From Candidatus Protochlamydia phocaeensis (GTDB lineage: Bacteria; Chlamydiota; Chlamydiia; Chlamydiales; Parachlamydiaceae): 64,000 bases of DNA. A model generated the notes under the pieces. The model made no database searches and had not been told where the DNA came from. It saw only the letters and a list, made by a program, of their open reading frames with translations. Numbering within the stretch: the stretch's first letter is position 1; the number at the start of each line of letters is the position of its first letter. A program made the position numbers and the translations under genes. Positions 51,465 through 60,420 of the stretch are shown here, piece by piece. Where the stretch lies: assembly GCF_001545115.1 (NCBI RefSeq), contig NZ_FCNU01000011.1, positions 124,001-188,000 on the forward strand. Reading direction: 5' to 3'.

Positions 51465-52221
51465 ATTTTTCCTGGATTTTAATGACAACAACAGTAATGT
51501 TGTCATATCCGCCTCTTTGCTTTGCCGTCTCTACAAGTTTCGCTGCCATATTTTCTTCAGGCGTTTGCACAAGAATGCGTTGAATGTCTTGATCGCTTAA
51601 GAGGTCCGTCAGGCCATCCGTGCACATTAAAAGAATATCGTTTGCATGGATCATATCATGCCGAATACTTGGCTCTACATAAGGCTCTGTGCCGATCGCT
51701 TTAGTAATGATATTTTTGTATTGAAAATCTTCTGCTTGTTCCTCATTCAATTGACCCAGATCTATCAATTCCCTTAGCAAAGAATGATCGTGTGTAAGCT
51801 GCTCTAGTTTATTTTTACGCAACCGATAAATCCGGCTATCGCCAACATGGCCATAAACTATTCCTTTCGGATGCAGGAAAATACAGCAAAGCGTTGTCCC
51901 CATCCCTCTCATGCCTTCATGTTCCAGGCCCATTCGAAAAATAAGGGAATTAACCTCTTGAATAGCTTCTAATAAATGCTTTTGAACGGATTTTAAGCTC
52001 TTATCAGAAGAGATCAGTTTCTCTTTGAAGATTGTGCATAAATGATTAGCCGCTTCTTTAGAAGCAATTTCTCCAGCCTGGTGCCCACCCATTCCATCTG
52101 CCAGAACAAAAAATTGATCATCTAATAGCTGAGTCCAAAAATCCTCATTGTTCTGGCGAACAAGACCAACATCAGAAATGCCATAGACAGATATTTTGTA
52201 AAGCATTACTTGAAATGCCAT
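51442..52221 (-). CDS. PP2C-family Ser/Thr protein phosphatase
   Basis: A 259-residue PPM phosphatase. Metal-binding and catalytic motifs: SDVGLVRQNNED, VLADGMGGHQAGEIAS, GMGTTLCC, YGHVGDSRIYRL, MCTDGLTDLLSD and GGYDNITVVVI. It dephosphorylates Ser/Thr on proteins, counteracting Hanks-type kinases, which chlamydiae possess. Two ATGs (52221 and 52206) are possible. Its 3' end overlaps the NifS-like start, so both are co-translated. Confidence 0.93.
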   Translation of the reverse strand: MAFQVMLYKISVYGISDVGLVRQNNEDFWTQLLDDQFFVLADGMGGHQAGEIASKEAANHLCTIFKEKLISSDKSLKSVQKHLLEAIQEVNSLIFRMGLEHEGMRGMGTTLCCIFLHPKGIVYGHVGDSRIYRLRKNKLEQLTHDHSLLRELIDLGQLNEEQAEDFQYKNIITKAIGTEPYVEPSIRHDMIHANDILLMCTDGLTDLLSDQDIQRILVQTPEENMAAKLVETAKQRGGYDNITVVVIKIQEKYDSADLP

Positions 52222-52435
52222 AATAGAAGGTAAAACCTATACAGTTAGTACAATACGAATAGAATAGCAAATTTTGAAATGAGGAAAAGGAAATTTGTAG
52301 AAATCTTCTAATCCCCTTTTTCGCATTGTCAGCTTTCTGGTATTGTATTCTACTAAAAAAGTCTTTTTAAAGATAGAAAAGCTTAAAACCAGAGAAAAAT
52401 TGCCGAATTAGGAGACTGCTCTGGAATGGCCAATT

Positions 52436-52486
52436 GTCTATATTCAAGATTATAGTTCCTTAGAGGGTGTATCCAAATTGCTAAGG
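52436..52486. repeat. Family B/C repeat overlapping the serpin stop codon
   Basis: GTCTATATTCAAGATTATAG (family C) is followed by CCTTAGAGGGTGTATCC and GCTAAGG (family B). CTA at 52481-52483 within it is the TAG stop of the leftward serpin gene. Confidence 0.55.
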
Positions 52487-53722
52487 CCGCAAAACACGTC
52501 CCATAAATAAGATCAATTGAGTCTTTTGATCTATAATAAAAAAATAAAAAGGACGGTCGATGGAAATTTCCTGTAAGTTCTCGCCCTCTCCTGGCCGAGC
52601 TTTTTGATTAGCCTTTATTCTAGGGGCGCCAATTGCATCTGTTCCCTTTTCATCTACGTGAATCAATGTTTTATGCACGGCCTTGTTTAAAAACACTCTT
52701 TTATCTTCTAAAATGTCAGAATAATCCGCTTGAGGAGTAAAAATTTGTTTGATACCCAATGCTTGCGCAAGGGGATTCAAATCTAATTTTTCCTCGATTC
52801 TAAAGCGCGGCAGGCCTAAGCGGAGCTGCTGAGGGCGGAGACCACCTCTCCATTTTTGCCAATTATCCGCATTGAGTTCGGGCTCCAAATTTTGCCAACC
52901 GCTCGCCTCAGTGGGAAGAAGAATAATCATCGCCAATTGAATTCCGCTCTCTTGAGCCTCGTAGGGAATCTCAATGAGAGTAAAATGCGGGGATACCCAT
53001 GTCCGATAGCTGGCTATAGAGTGCATCATTTCCACTTGAGTCGTATATTGATCTCGAGTGTAAAAAGGAGCGCGGCTTGTTTGCCATAAGTCAAAAGGAT
53101 GCATCCAAGCCCCCTTCATATAAATGGCTGTCGTTAAGACCAGTTGGGCGTTTTCAACCACATCCGCAGTGTTTAAAAGTTGATTGATCTTCCCTTTTGT
53201 TTGACTGGCTGTCCATTGATTAATTTTTTTAACGGATTGCACAAATTCATGTTGAAAATCGACAAATGCCAAGTCGAAATTAAAGCTGCGCTTAAGCGTT
53301 AGTGGATAGGCCGGCAGGATAGGCAGCCCCTCTTGCATCCAAATTGCATTGGCTAGAAAAAGCTGAGTCGCATTTTTGCCCTCGGCTAGAGCTAAAGAAC
53401 GGTCAAGGCTGCCAATTAAAGGAGAAAGGCTCAAAGAATAATGCAAGGCTTGCTGGATTTCAATGGATGTTTGGCCTTTCGCTCCAACAGCGGCAAGGGC
53501 AAAACCTGTTCCGATGCTATAAGGAGAGAAAAAAAGATTGCCTTTGCGATTTTTCAGCTGTTGCAATAAATCGAATGCAAATTGATTCTGGCCCTGAATA
53601 AGCAAGTCAAAATAGCGGTTATCGACCGAAGGTGTTGGCTTGTCGGAGGCGGGAGCCTCTTGCGCCTGTAAAGAGAGGAAGAAAGAGAAAAAACAGAATA
53701 GTCCTAATAGGATTCGGTACAT
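52481..53722 (-). CDS. Secreted serpin (serine protease inhibitor family)
   Basis: A 413-residue protein with a signal peptide (MYRILLGLFCFFSFFLSLQA) and the full serpin fold: NLFFSPYSIGTGFALAAVGA, KINQWTASQTKGKINQLL, LVLTTAIYMKGAWMHPFD, HKTLIHVDEKGTDAIGAP, and the C-terminal DRPFYFFIIDQKTQLILFMGRV. The reactive-loop hinge EKGTDAIGAP departs from EEGTEAAAAT, with bulky and Pro residues, so inhibition may be weakened. Counting from the hinge puts P1 at or near a Lys (NQKAR), suggesting trypsin-like targets. It could protect the bacterium from amoebal proteases or act on its own periplasmic proteases. Confidence 0.93.
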   Translation of the reverse strand: MYRILLGLFCFFSFFLSLQAQEAPASDKPTPSVDNRYFDLLIQGQNQFAFDLLQQLKNRKGNLFFSPYSIGTGFALAAVGAKGQTSIEIQQALHYSLSLSPLIGSLDRSLALAEGKNATQLFLANAIWMQEGLPILPAYPLTLKRSFNFDLAFVDFQHEFVQSVKKINQWTASQTKGKINQLLNTADVVENAQLVLTTAIYMKGAWMHPFDLWQTSRAPFYTRDQYTTQVEMMHSIASYRTWVSPHFTLIEIPYEAQESGIQLAMIILLPTEASGWQNLEPELNADNWQKWRGGLRPQQLRLGLPRFRIEEKLDLNPLAQALGIKQIFTPQADYSDILEDKRVFLNKAVHKTLIHVDEKGTDAIGAPRIKANQKARPGEGENLQEISIDRPFYFFIIDQKTQLILFMGRVLRP

Positions 53723-53738
53723 TCGAGATCTCCTTTTT

Positions 53739-54614
53739 CTAATATTTAAAGATCAATAGGACATTCATTAAATTAAAAAAAGCATGCATGCCGATGGGCG
53801 CCCACAAAGAGTGCTGCTTTTCATAAATATAGCCTAACACGCATGACAAAACAAAAAGAGAGGAAAGCAGCTCGATATTTGTCAATCCCTGCGAGCCTGA
53901 ATAGTGGAAAATAGCGAAAAGCAAAGAAGTGAGCACAATAGCCAAGGGAACATGATTGAATTTTGATTTAAGCCAGGATTGCAGCAATCCCCGGAAAAGA
54001 AACTCTTCTGTAAAAGGAACCAAGCAGATCACTTCTATAGCAGTAATGGAAAAGATCAAGGGATCGGACAATAAGCTTTTCATATGCCTGACAGCCACTT
54101 GATCAAGCTCAGGCTGGCGATAAAGAGCAAGCACGATCAAAGAAATGAGCTGGCTAAATGCGATCACTAAGGGATAACTGACAAGCCAAGCGATCATCCC
54201 AACGAATACCTGTTTATACCAAGGAGAGCGGGCCTGCCAAAATTGCCCTCGCTTCTCTGCCGGCAGTCCGCGATAAATGCTCCATACCCCTATAAATCCT
54301 CCAAAGACCACCCCGATATTGATCCATCCTTTCAACTCCGGGCTGAGCATAGATGCCGTTAATATTTTACCCATTAACACATAAGCGCCTACGACAACTA
54401 AAGCAGGGACCATCACAAGCTCTGCAAGGAGAAAAGCCGCAAATCCTTTTAACACCTCCCGCCCTTTAATCTTAGGAAGAAAAGAAGGCGTAAAAGAGTG
54501 GAACGCTCCATTTCTCCATGCTAAAAATAGCAGGCCTGCTCCTATTAATAGCCCTAGGAAAATAAGTACCAGGTGTTGTTGGATCTCTTCGTTGATTACA
54601 GCCTCTTGCAGCAT
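53739..54614 (-). CDS. CPBP-family intramembrane metalloprotease (CAAX protease/Abi)
   Basis: A 291-residue, eight-segment membrane protein. The CPBP motifs are EEFLFRG (Glu203, Glu204, Arg208), FAIFHY (His237) and HAFFN (His277, Asn281), the glutamate and histidine ligands of this protease family. Bacterial members process or degrade membrane proteins or act in bacteriocin immunity; substrate unknown. It lies 16 nt upstream of the serpin gene in the same direction, so both are probably one operon. Confidence 0.9.
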   Translation of the reverse strand: MLQEAVINEEIQQHLVLIFLGLLIGAGLLFLAWRNGAFHSFTPSFLPKIKGREVLKGFAAFLLAELVMVPALVVVGAYVLMGKILTASMLSPELKGWINIGVVFGGFIGVWSIYRGLPAEKRGQFWQARSPWYKQVFVGMIAWLVSYPLVIAFSQLISLIVLALYRQPELDQVAVRHMKSLLSDPLIFSITAIEVICLVPFTEEFLFRGLLQSWLKSKFNHVPLAIVLTSLLFAIFHYSGSQGLTNIELLSSLFVLSCVLGYIYEKQHSLWAPIGMHAFFNLMNVLLIFKY

Positions 54615-54723
54615 GGGTCCTTCCTAGTCTAGCCACTGAATTTTATACAAAATTTAAATAGGATGAGTTTGAGCCATTTTCTCTCCAACATCGACTCGCC
54701 ACTTAAATTTTGACTTTAGATTT

Positions 54724-54740
54724 ATTCCAAACCTGGGTTA
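54724..54740. repeat. Degenerate family A repeat in a divergent promoter region
   Basis: ATTCCAAACCTGGGTTA is the reverse complement of TAACCCAGGTTTGGAAT, a decayed family A start. Confidence 0.35.
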
Positions 54741-54806
54741 TTTAATAAGAACAAGCGAAAAGGTGCAATTGAAAAATTGATTTCGAAGAAGGTTCCTTAA
54801 TTTATT

Positions 54807-55793
54807 ATGGCAAATAACCGGCTTAATATTCTTGAGGTCGGTCCAGGCTCCCCTCAAACAAACGGCTCTTCGATTCCCTCGCGTCTTGCACGCAAAAAAG
54901 AGATGCAAGCCAAGTTTGAGCGTCTTTGGCTTCTCGATCCCGAACAATTTAATCCTTTGCGCAATTGCATGCAAAGAGAGCGCCTGGATAGAACATGGGC
55001 CCTTTTGACCCAGCACATCTCACTGGAAGGCAAGCACATTGCCGACATTGGTTGCGGAGCGGGTATTTTTTCGAGGCGCATGCGCGATGGCGGTGCCCAT
55101 ATAGAAGCTGTTGACATTGCCGAAAATGCTCTAAAGCGGCTGCGGCAAGAAGATATGCGCCATATTGAAGCCAAACAAGAGGCAATGCCCATGACGCAAT
55201 TGCCGGATCAAGGGTATGATATTGTCGTTTGCACAGAAATCGTTGCGGAATTGAGCCGGGACGATTATCGCCTCTTTTTTGCCGAACTGGCCCGTTTGGT
55301 CAAGCCAGACGGTTATATTGTATGTTCAACCCCTATTGATATCGATAGCGAAGGCGGAGTGGAGCGGCTAACGGGCTTGGCGCAGACCGAATTCGACATT
55401 GTAGATGCCAAGCCCAGCTACCATGCGCTATTTATTCGATTAAAACGCTGGCTGGAACTGCCTATCAACTTGACCAAAGCTTGGCAAGATCCTCGCTTCA
55501 GAGAAGAAGAATTAGCAAAGAGAAGAGGTTTAAGCCGTTGGTGGTTCTATAGCCAGACTAGCTTTTTTTTTATTTGGATTTGGTTTGCCTTTGCTTATTT
55601 GGTGCATCCCCTCTTGTCCTATCTGAGAAAAAACCGCTGGCTGCTCTTGCAAATAGAAAAAATCTGCCAATTCATATGGGATGAGTCCGGAATCAGCCAC
55701 TATATTTTTTTAGCGAAGCTGCGCCCACTGGCAACCGTTGACCCTAAAGAGATCCCGATAGAAAAGCCAAAGCGGAAAGAGATATGGGAATAG
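54807..55793 (+). CDS. Class I SAM-dependent methyltransferase with membrane segment
   Basis: A 328-residue protein: motif I IADIGCGAGIFSRRMRDGGA, acidic loop EAVDIAENAL, motif II VVCTEIVAEL, and LVKPDGYIVCSTP. It resembles UbiG-like methyltransferases in the core. Around residues 248-268 a hydrophobic segment (FFFIWIWFAFAYLVHPLL) suggests membrane association, so a lipid or isoprenoid substrate is plausible. The ATG at 54807 follows a weak AAGGTTCC region. SRP RNA lies just downstream on the other strand. Confidence 0.82.
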   Translation: MANNRLNILEVGPGSPQTNGSSIPSRLARKKEMQAKFERLWLLDPEQFNPLRNCMQRERLDRTWALLTQHISLEGKHIADIGCGAGIFSRRMRDGGAHIEAVDIAENALKRLRQEDMRHIEAKQEAMPMTQLPDQGYDIVVCTEIVAELSRDDYRLFFAELARLVKPDGYIVCSTPIDIDSEGGVERLTGLAQTEFDIVDAKPSYHALFIRLKRWLELPINLTKAWQDPRFREEELAKRRGLSRWWFYSQTSFFFIWIWFAFAYLVHPLLSYLRKNRWLLLQIEKICQFIWDESGISHYIFLAKLRPLATVDPKEIPIEKPKRKEIWE

Positions 55794-55811
55794 AGAAAAG
55801 GAAGGAAAATA

Positions 55812-55914
55812 AAAAAACCGGAGATTGTCTCAAGGCATAATCATCGTCCTTAAGGCTGCTACATTCCTGTCCTGACCTGGTTCGGACTGTTTTATTCCAT
55901 GAGGTCCCCGGTTA
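55812..55914 (-). ncRNA. ffs: Signal recognition particle RNA (4.5S type)
   Basis: On the leftward strand the conserved SRP domain IV tetraloop region reads CCAGGTCAGGACAGGAATGT followed by AGCAGCC, matching the universal GGTCAGG...GGAA...AGCAGCC pattern. The ends AACCGGGG and CTCCGGTT pair to close a hairpin of about 100 nt, and a T-run follows at the 3' end (A-run 55811-55817). It binds Ffh for co-translational targeting. Exact ends are approximate. Confidence 0.9.
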
Positions 55915-55995
55915 AACTCTTGCCTCAATCAAAAGATTATATTATAACTTGTTAAGTTTTTTTACAATAAGAATTTACGGCTTTTATTAAATCCT

Positions 55996-57120
55996 ATGAA
56001 AAACGCTATCTTTATTGCTGCAACAGGACAAAATGTCGGAAAAACAACGCTTTGCTTAGGCATCATTGCCGCTTTGCATAAGCGCTTTGAACAAATTGGA
56101 TTCATCAAGCCTGTCGGCCAGCAGCACGTAAAGGTTGCAGAGGATTTAAAAGTCGACAAAGATGTCGTGCTTTTCAAAGAATACTTTAATCTTCAATCCG
56201 ACTATGCCGATATGAGCCCTGTCATTTTGCCGGCCGGATTTACAAGAGATTTCCTGGACCGCAAGATTGACGGCAAAGCAATTGAACAGAGCATTAAAAA
56301 AGCCTTTCATAAGATTTATGACCGGCATGATTATACGATAGTGGAAGGAACAGGGCATATTGGAGTCGGCTCCATCGTCCATATGAATAATGCCAAAGTA
56401 GCTTCTCTGCTCGGACTAGAGGTTGTCATTATTGCGTCGGGAGGGCTGGGGTCCGCCCATGACGAGCTGGCTTTAAATATCGCCATGTGCCAAGCATATG
56501 GCGTACGCGTAAGGGGGGTCATTCTCAATCGGGTCTTAGAGGATAAAAAAGGCATGATTGAAGAGTATTTTCCCAAAGCGCTGCAACACTGGGGCATTCC
56601 CCTGATCGGCTGCGTGCCTTATAATGCTTTTCTCAACACCCCTACTTTAAAAGATTTTGAAATCTTATTCCAAACGCAGCTCCTTGCAGGCGAAAAGCAT
56701 CATTATCGGCATTTTCAACATCACCGCCTTGTCGCAGGATCGCTGCAAGCTTATCAAGATGAACTGCACTCCAATGAGTTAATCATTACGCCTGCCAGCC
56801 GAGAAGACATTATTTTGGCCACTCTTCAAAGGCATCAAATGGCTAAAGAGAACCAGCAAGACGCTTTATTGGGCATGATCCTGACAAGCAAGCACCCCCC
56901 AAGCCCTTTTATTCTTAATCTCATCAAGCAAGCGGATATCCCGGCCTTATATGCCCCTTTATGCAGCTATGATGCGATGAAGATGATTACGTCTTTTACG
57001 GCTAAGATACGAGGGGAAGACCTGCCCAAAATTGAACAGGCCATTCAATTGGTGGAAAGCAATATTGACTTAGACCGGTTAGTTTGTCCTCTTGCTCAAC
57101 CGCATTCTATATCAAATTAA
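55996..57120 (+). CDS. BioD-like P-loop ATPase with DRTGG-type domain (Pta N-terminal-like)
   Basis: A 374-residue protein. The first ~215 residues are a dethiobiotin-synthase-like P-loop domain (Walker A TGQNVGKTTLC, residues 10-20; YTIVEGTGHIGVGSIVH). The C-terminal half (RLVAGSLQAYQDELHSNELI onwards) resembles the DRTGG regulatory domain found in the N-terminal part of long phosphotransacetylases. The catalytic Pta domain is absent. Such stand-alone proteins are of unknown, perhaps regulatory, function. Confidence 0.8.
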   Translation: MKNAIFIAATGQNVGKTTLCLGIIAALHKRFEQIGFIKPVGQQHVKVAEDLKVDKDVVLFKEYFNLQSDYADMSPVILPAGFTRDFLDRKIDGKAIEQSIKKAFHKIYDRHDYTIVEGTGHIGVGSIVHMNNAKVASLLGLEVVIIASGGLGSAHDELALNIAMCQAYGVRVRGVILNRVLEDKKGMIEEYFPKALQHWGIPLIGCVPYNAFLNTPTLKDFEILFQTQLLAGEKHHYRHFQHHRLVAGSLQAYQDELHSNELIITPASREDIILATLQRHQMAKENQQDALLGMILTSKHPPSPFILNLIKQADIPALYAPLCSYDAMKMITSFTAKIRGEDLPKIEQAIQLVESNIDLDRLVCPLAQPHSISN

Positions 57121-57173
57121 AAGACTCAACCGAATTGATTTAATAGCGAAATAGCCAACTATTATATTTCAAT

Positions 57174-57815
57174 TTAAGGTGGATTCGCCTGTTCCCATGC
57201 ACGAAACTGTTGGTTGAGATGGGAAAGAAGCCTGCGCAGAGCGTGCTCGGCATCGATGCCTTTCCTAATCCCGTGCTGTACAAGCTCTAGCAAGGCCAGG
57301 CCCAGGCGATCTTCTTCCGACGTCTGTTCATTGGGCCTTGGCAAAGAAAAGCCGGCTTTTTCAAATTTTTTGAGCATCTTATAAGCCCGTGCAAGAGAAG
57401 GCAAATCCTTGGGAATATTATCCAGAGCGCTTTGAGGTTGGGCTTCTCCCTTTTCTTTTTTTTTGATTTCTTCCCATTGCTTGAGCACCTCTTCTGCCGT
57501 CCCAACCTGGGCCTCGCCAAAAATATGCGGATGGCGGCGAATGAGCTTGGCAGCGATCTGTTTAAGGACATCTTCCAACGAAAACCGGTTATCGCGCTCG
57601 GCCAATTTGCTTAGGAAAATCGCATTAAAAAATAAATCCCCTAGTTCTTCTTCAATCTGATGATTGTCATTTAAATCAATGGCTTCAATCACCTCATAGG
57701 TCTCCTCTACCAGCGAGCGGCGCATCGATTGGAGCGTCTGTTCCCTATCCCAGGGACACCCATCCGGAGCTAGCAGGCGTTCAATAATAATGATAAGAGC
57801 TTTGAAGTCATCCAT
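57174..57815 (-). CDS. mazG: Nucleoside triphosphate pyrophosphohydrolase MazG
   Basis: A 213-residue MazG. Motifs: CPWDREQTLQSMRRSLVEET, EEELGDLFFNAIFLSKLAE (the EExxE-EExxD metal site) and LIRRHPHIFGEAQVGTAEEV. It hydrolyses dNTPs and NTPs to NMP and PPi and keeps aberrant or stress nucleotides low. The ATG at 57815 has AAGGAAAA 7 nt upstream; the frame opens 29 codons earlier in non-conserved sequence. It is divergent from the Nudix gene, another pool-cleaning enzyme. Confidence 0.92.
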   Translation of the reverse strand: MDDFKALIIIIERLLAPDGCPWDREQTLQSMRRSLVEETYEVIEAIDLNDNHQIEEELGDLFFNAIFLSKLAERDNRFSLEDVLKQIAAKLIRRHPHIFGEAQVGTAEEVLKQWEEIKKKEKGEAQPQSALDNIPKDLPSLARAYKMLKKFEKAGFSLPRPNEQTSEEDRLGLALLELVQHGIRKGIDAEHALRRLLSHLNQQFRAWEQANPP

Positions 57816-57956
57816 GGCTTTTCCTTTAAAAATTGAGGACGAAAAGTAGAAAAATAGGATATACTCAACAAGGCCAATTTGAACGCGTTTTAAGAGAATC
57901 AAAATTGACCAAGCTGATTATAGCATAGCAGCAAAATTGCTTTTTTGGGTATCCGC

Positions 57957-58460
57957 ATGATTAGAGAGTTTGTCGCAAGCGTCTATATTATTGAAAATGA
58001 AAAGGTCCTTCTCATTTTTCATCACAAGCTGCAAAAATGGCTGCCTCCTGGAGGACATATAGAAGCCAATGAAACGCCCGTGGAAGCAGCAAGACGAGAA
58101 GTGAAAGAAGAAGTCGGCCTGGACATTGCGTTTATTTCTCAAGAAAATCTGCAAATTGATTATTGGAATGCGCACAGTTTCGAGCGTCCTTATCTTTGCC
58201 TATTGGAAAATATCCCGGCTTACAAGGACAAGCCTGCACATCAGCACATGGACTTTATTTATATCGCTAAACCCGCTTTAGAGCAATCCCCTCTCCAAGA
58301 TTCCTCTTTACATCTTCCTTTCCGATGGTTTAGCTTAGAGGAATTAACCCTCTTAAGACCGGATGAGGATATTTTTTGCGAAACCCTCCAAGTCATCCAG
58401 CACTTGCTAAGCGTATTTGCCTCCATCCCCGCCTCCCCCTCTTTAATGGTCGAAGGATAA
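57957..58460 (+). CDS. Nudix hydrolase
   Basis: A 167-residue Nudix protein with the box beginning GGHIEANETPVEAARREV and ending KEEVGL (about residues 33-55), and a preceding KWLPPGGH. FRWFSLEEL near residue 120 is typical of ADP-ribose-type or general Nudix enzymes. The ATG at 57957 is used; a TTG at 57945 gives four more residues. Substrate unknown. The next gene starts 21 nt later, probably co-transcribed. Confidence 0.88.
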   Translation: MIREFVASVYIIENEKVLLIFHHKLQKWLPPGGHIEANETPVEAARREVKEEVGLDIAFISQENLQIDYWNAHSFERPYLCLLENIPAYKDKPAHQHMDFIYIAKPALEQSPLQDSSLHLPFRWFSLEELTLLRPDEDIFCETLQVIQHLLSVFASIPASPSLMVEG

Positions 58461-58481
58461 GAATAGTAGGAATGTGTTCGT

Positions 58482-59045
58482 ATGCTTAATCCCCTCTCAG
58501 AAAAATTGACATTCCTTTATACCCAGTTCCAACTCATTTATTACAATGAACGTGTGCAGACTATGTTGGGGATTACCCATCTAGCCTTCGGCATTCATGC
58601 AGCTCATCATTTGATTCAGACTTATTATTTTGCTTATCGAACCATTCCCTCTCCCCATCTGTCTTCCCAGCAGCATCAAGCGATTAAAATGATGGATACG
58701 GTCGCTGATATATCCCGCATTGCCAATGCTTTGGTCAACTGGCCTTTAAGCCCCTTATGGAGATGGACGGCACAACGCCTACTGTCTTCCGCTCAGATCG
58801 AGCGCTTTTTCGGCTCTTCGACTGCACTCTCTCCTTCGCGAATTCAGCTGGTCGTAGGATTAGCCAGTTTGATTTTAAGCCTGCCATCCAATTTAAAAAC
58901 CGCCTATTTTTGCTATCTATGGGCCTTCAATCGTAGAAGGTACACCGCTCTACAACCTATTCCGGCCCCTCATGCGCCAGAGCGGACAATGCGAAGAACC
59001 TCTGACGTCGCAAGCCAGGTTTTATTCCATTTAAGCCCCAGATGA
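58482..59045 (+). CDS. Uncharacterised membrane-associated protein
   Basis: A 187-residue protein with two moderately hydrophobic regions (MLGITHLAFGIHAAHHLIQT, residues 28-47, and IQLVVGLASLILSLPSN, about 125-141) and a basic, Pro/Arg-rich tail (APHAPERTMRRTS). The spacing of the hydrophobic parts does not match an Inc hairpin. No family recognised; probably chlamydiae-specific. It follows the Nudix gene closely. Confidence 0.65.
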   Translation: MLNPLSEKLTFLYTQFQLIYYNERVQTMLGITHLAFGIHAAHHLIQTYYFAYRTIPSPHLSSQQHQAIKMMDTVADISRIANALVNWPLSPLWRWTAQRLLSSAQIERFFGSSTALSPSRIQLVVGLASLILSLPSNLKTAYFCYLWAFNRRRYTALQPIPAPHAPERTMRRTSDVASQVLFHLSPR

Positions 59046-59142
59046 ACGATCTATCCGCCACTGGTTTAGGAAACAGCCTCTTAACTAAGAATGGAGCTTC
59101 CTCTCAAAAGCCCCTTCTTAGCTTCTTTTCCCCTTCTTTCAA

Positions 59143-60420
59143 TCAAAGCAAAGCTTGAGAGGGTGAGTCCATCCTATTAACGCTGAAGTGAAAAATGCCT
59201 TGCGCGCTAGGCTTGCCGTCAATGAATTTTCCCTCAAAAGAAGCCCCATTTTTATAGCGAAGAACACCATCACAAGGCTTGTTTGCTTTAAATATCCCTC
59301 TAAAACTGTGATTTGGATGCTGCGGAGGATACACGACATATCCATGCCCTTCGAGCTTCCCGCGAACAAACGATCCTCTATAGGAGATGCCTGCTTTTCC
59401 GATCAGAACGCCTTCGCCATGAAATCTATCATTCAAAAACTCTCCTTCATAATCTTGCCTTTGCGCAAATAATTTTCCCTGTCCGGAGCATTGATTGTTA
59501 ATGAATTGACCCTCGTATCTATTCCCATTCGGCCAGGTCTTTACTCCATATCCATGCTTGTTTCCTTTATCGTAGTCTCCCTCATAAGAGCCGCCATCAA
59601 TGAATTTCTGGCGACCTTTTCCATGCATCAGATCATCCTTAAATTCCCCCTTATAAATTCCAAAAAGATGAATTAAAATCCCTTCCCCATGTTTTTTGCC
59701 TTTATGGAAATCCCCTTCATACCGAGATCCATCAAGATAAGACATCTCTCCCTTGCCATGCGGCTGGCCATCTACCGTCCACCCTGCATAGCGATTTCCG
59801 TCAATAAACAATCTTTTCACATACACAGGCTCACTCAGCCTAGACTCTTCAGAGGGAACAAGAGGCCGAATGGGATCCAAATGATTCGTTGAAGGCAAAG
59901 AAGCAGGCTGGGCAACGGAACGAGAGGCACCTGCAAGTCCCTCCTGCGTTTGAAACGTCCTGGCTAAATGAGCGGACATTTGAGAGGCATAAGACACACA
60001 AGGAGGAATAACTGGCTCAATTGTTGGGAATAACCGTCGGCTTTGCTGGTTGATTAACGCATCGATGGAAGGCCTATCTGCTTCAGAATCCTCTTCATCT
60101 GGATTTGCCAACTTTTCACTTTCCATACCTCTTACGCATACTCTCTTGCTTAGAGGAGGTAGCTCTTGTTCTTGTCTATCCATAGTTTCTGGAGTTTCTG
60201 AAAAAGAGCGAGGCCTCTTAGGTAAAGGCAAAGCGGGAAAAAGAGAGTGCAGTGCGTGTTGTCCCGTACCGATTATAGGACCTAAATCAACCTTAGGTTC
60301 CAGGCATGAAGGGGCTGGAGAAAGACGGACAGAAGCACCAGAGCTTGGCACAACTGGAATTTCTCGCGAGGTTGTTGTTGTTGTTGGACAGACACCTTTT
60401 ACATAAGTATTAAAATTCAT
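59143..60420 (-). CDS. MORN-repeat protein
   Basis: A 425-residue protein. The first ~205 residues are Pro/Ser-rich and probably disordered. Residues ~212-415 hold nine MORN repeats, with units such as RYEGDFHKGKKHGEGILIHL, SYEGDYDKGNKHGYGVKTW and RYEGQFINNQCSGQGKLF. MORN repeats form elongated beta-ribbons that bind lipids or proteins and are common in eukaryotes. No signal peptide. A type III secreted scaffold is conceivable in an amoeba symbiont, but this is inference. A 503-nt A/T-rich region lies upstream. Confidence 0.9.
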   Translation of the reverse strand: MNFNTYVKGVCPTTTTTSREIPVVPSSGASVRLSPAPSCLEPKVDLGPIIGTGQHALHSLFPALPLPKRPRSFSETPETMDRQEQELPPLSKRVCVRGMESEKLANPDEEDSEADRPSIDALINQQSRRLFPTIEPVIPPCVSYASQMSAHLARTFQTQEGLAGASRSVAQPASLPSTNHLDPIRPLVPSEESRLSEPVYVKRLFIDGNRYAGWTVDGQPHGKGEMSYLDGSRYEGDFHKGKKHGEGILIHLFGIYKGEFKDDLMHGKGRQKFIDGGSYEGDYDKGNKHGYGVKTWPNGNRYEGQFINNQCSGQGKLFAQRQDYEGEFLNDRFHGEGVLIGKAGISYRGSFVRGKLEGHGYVVYPPQHPNHSFRGIFKANKPCDGVLRYKNGASFEGKFIDGKPSAQGIFHFSVNRMDSPSQALL

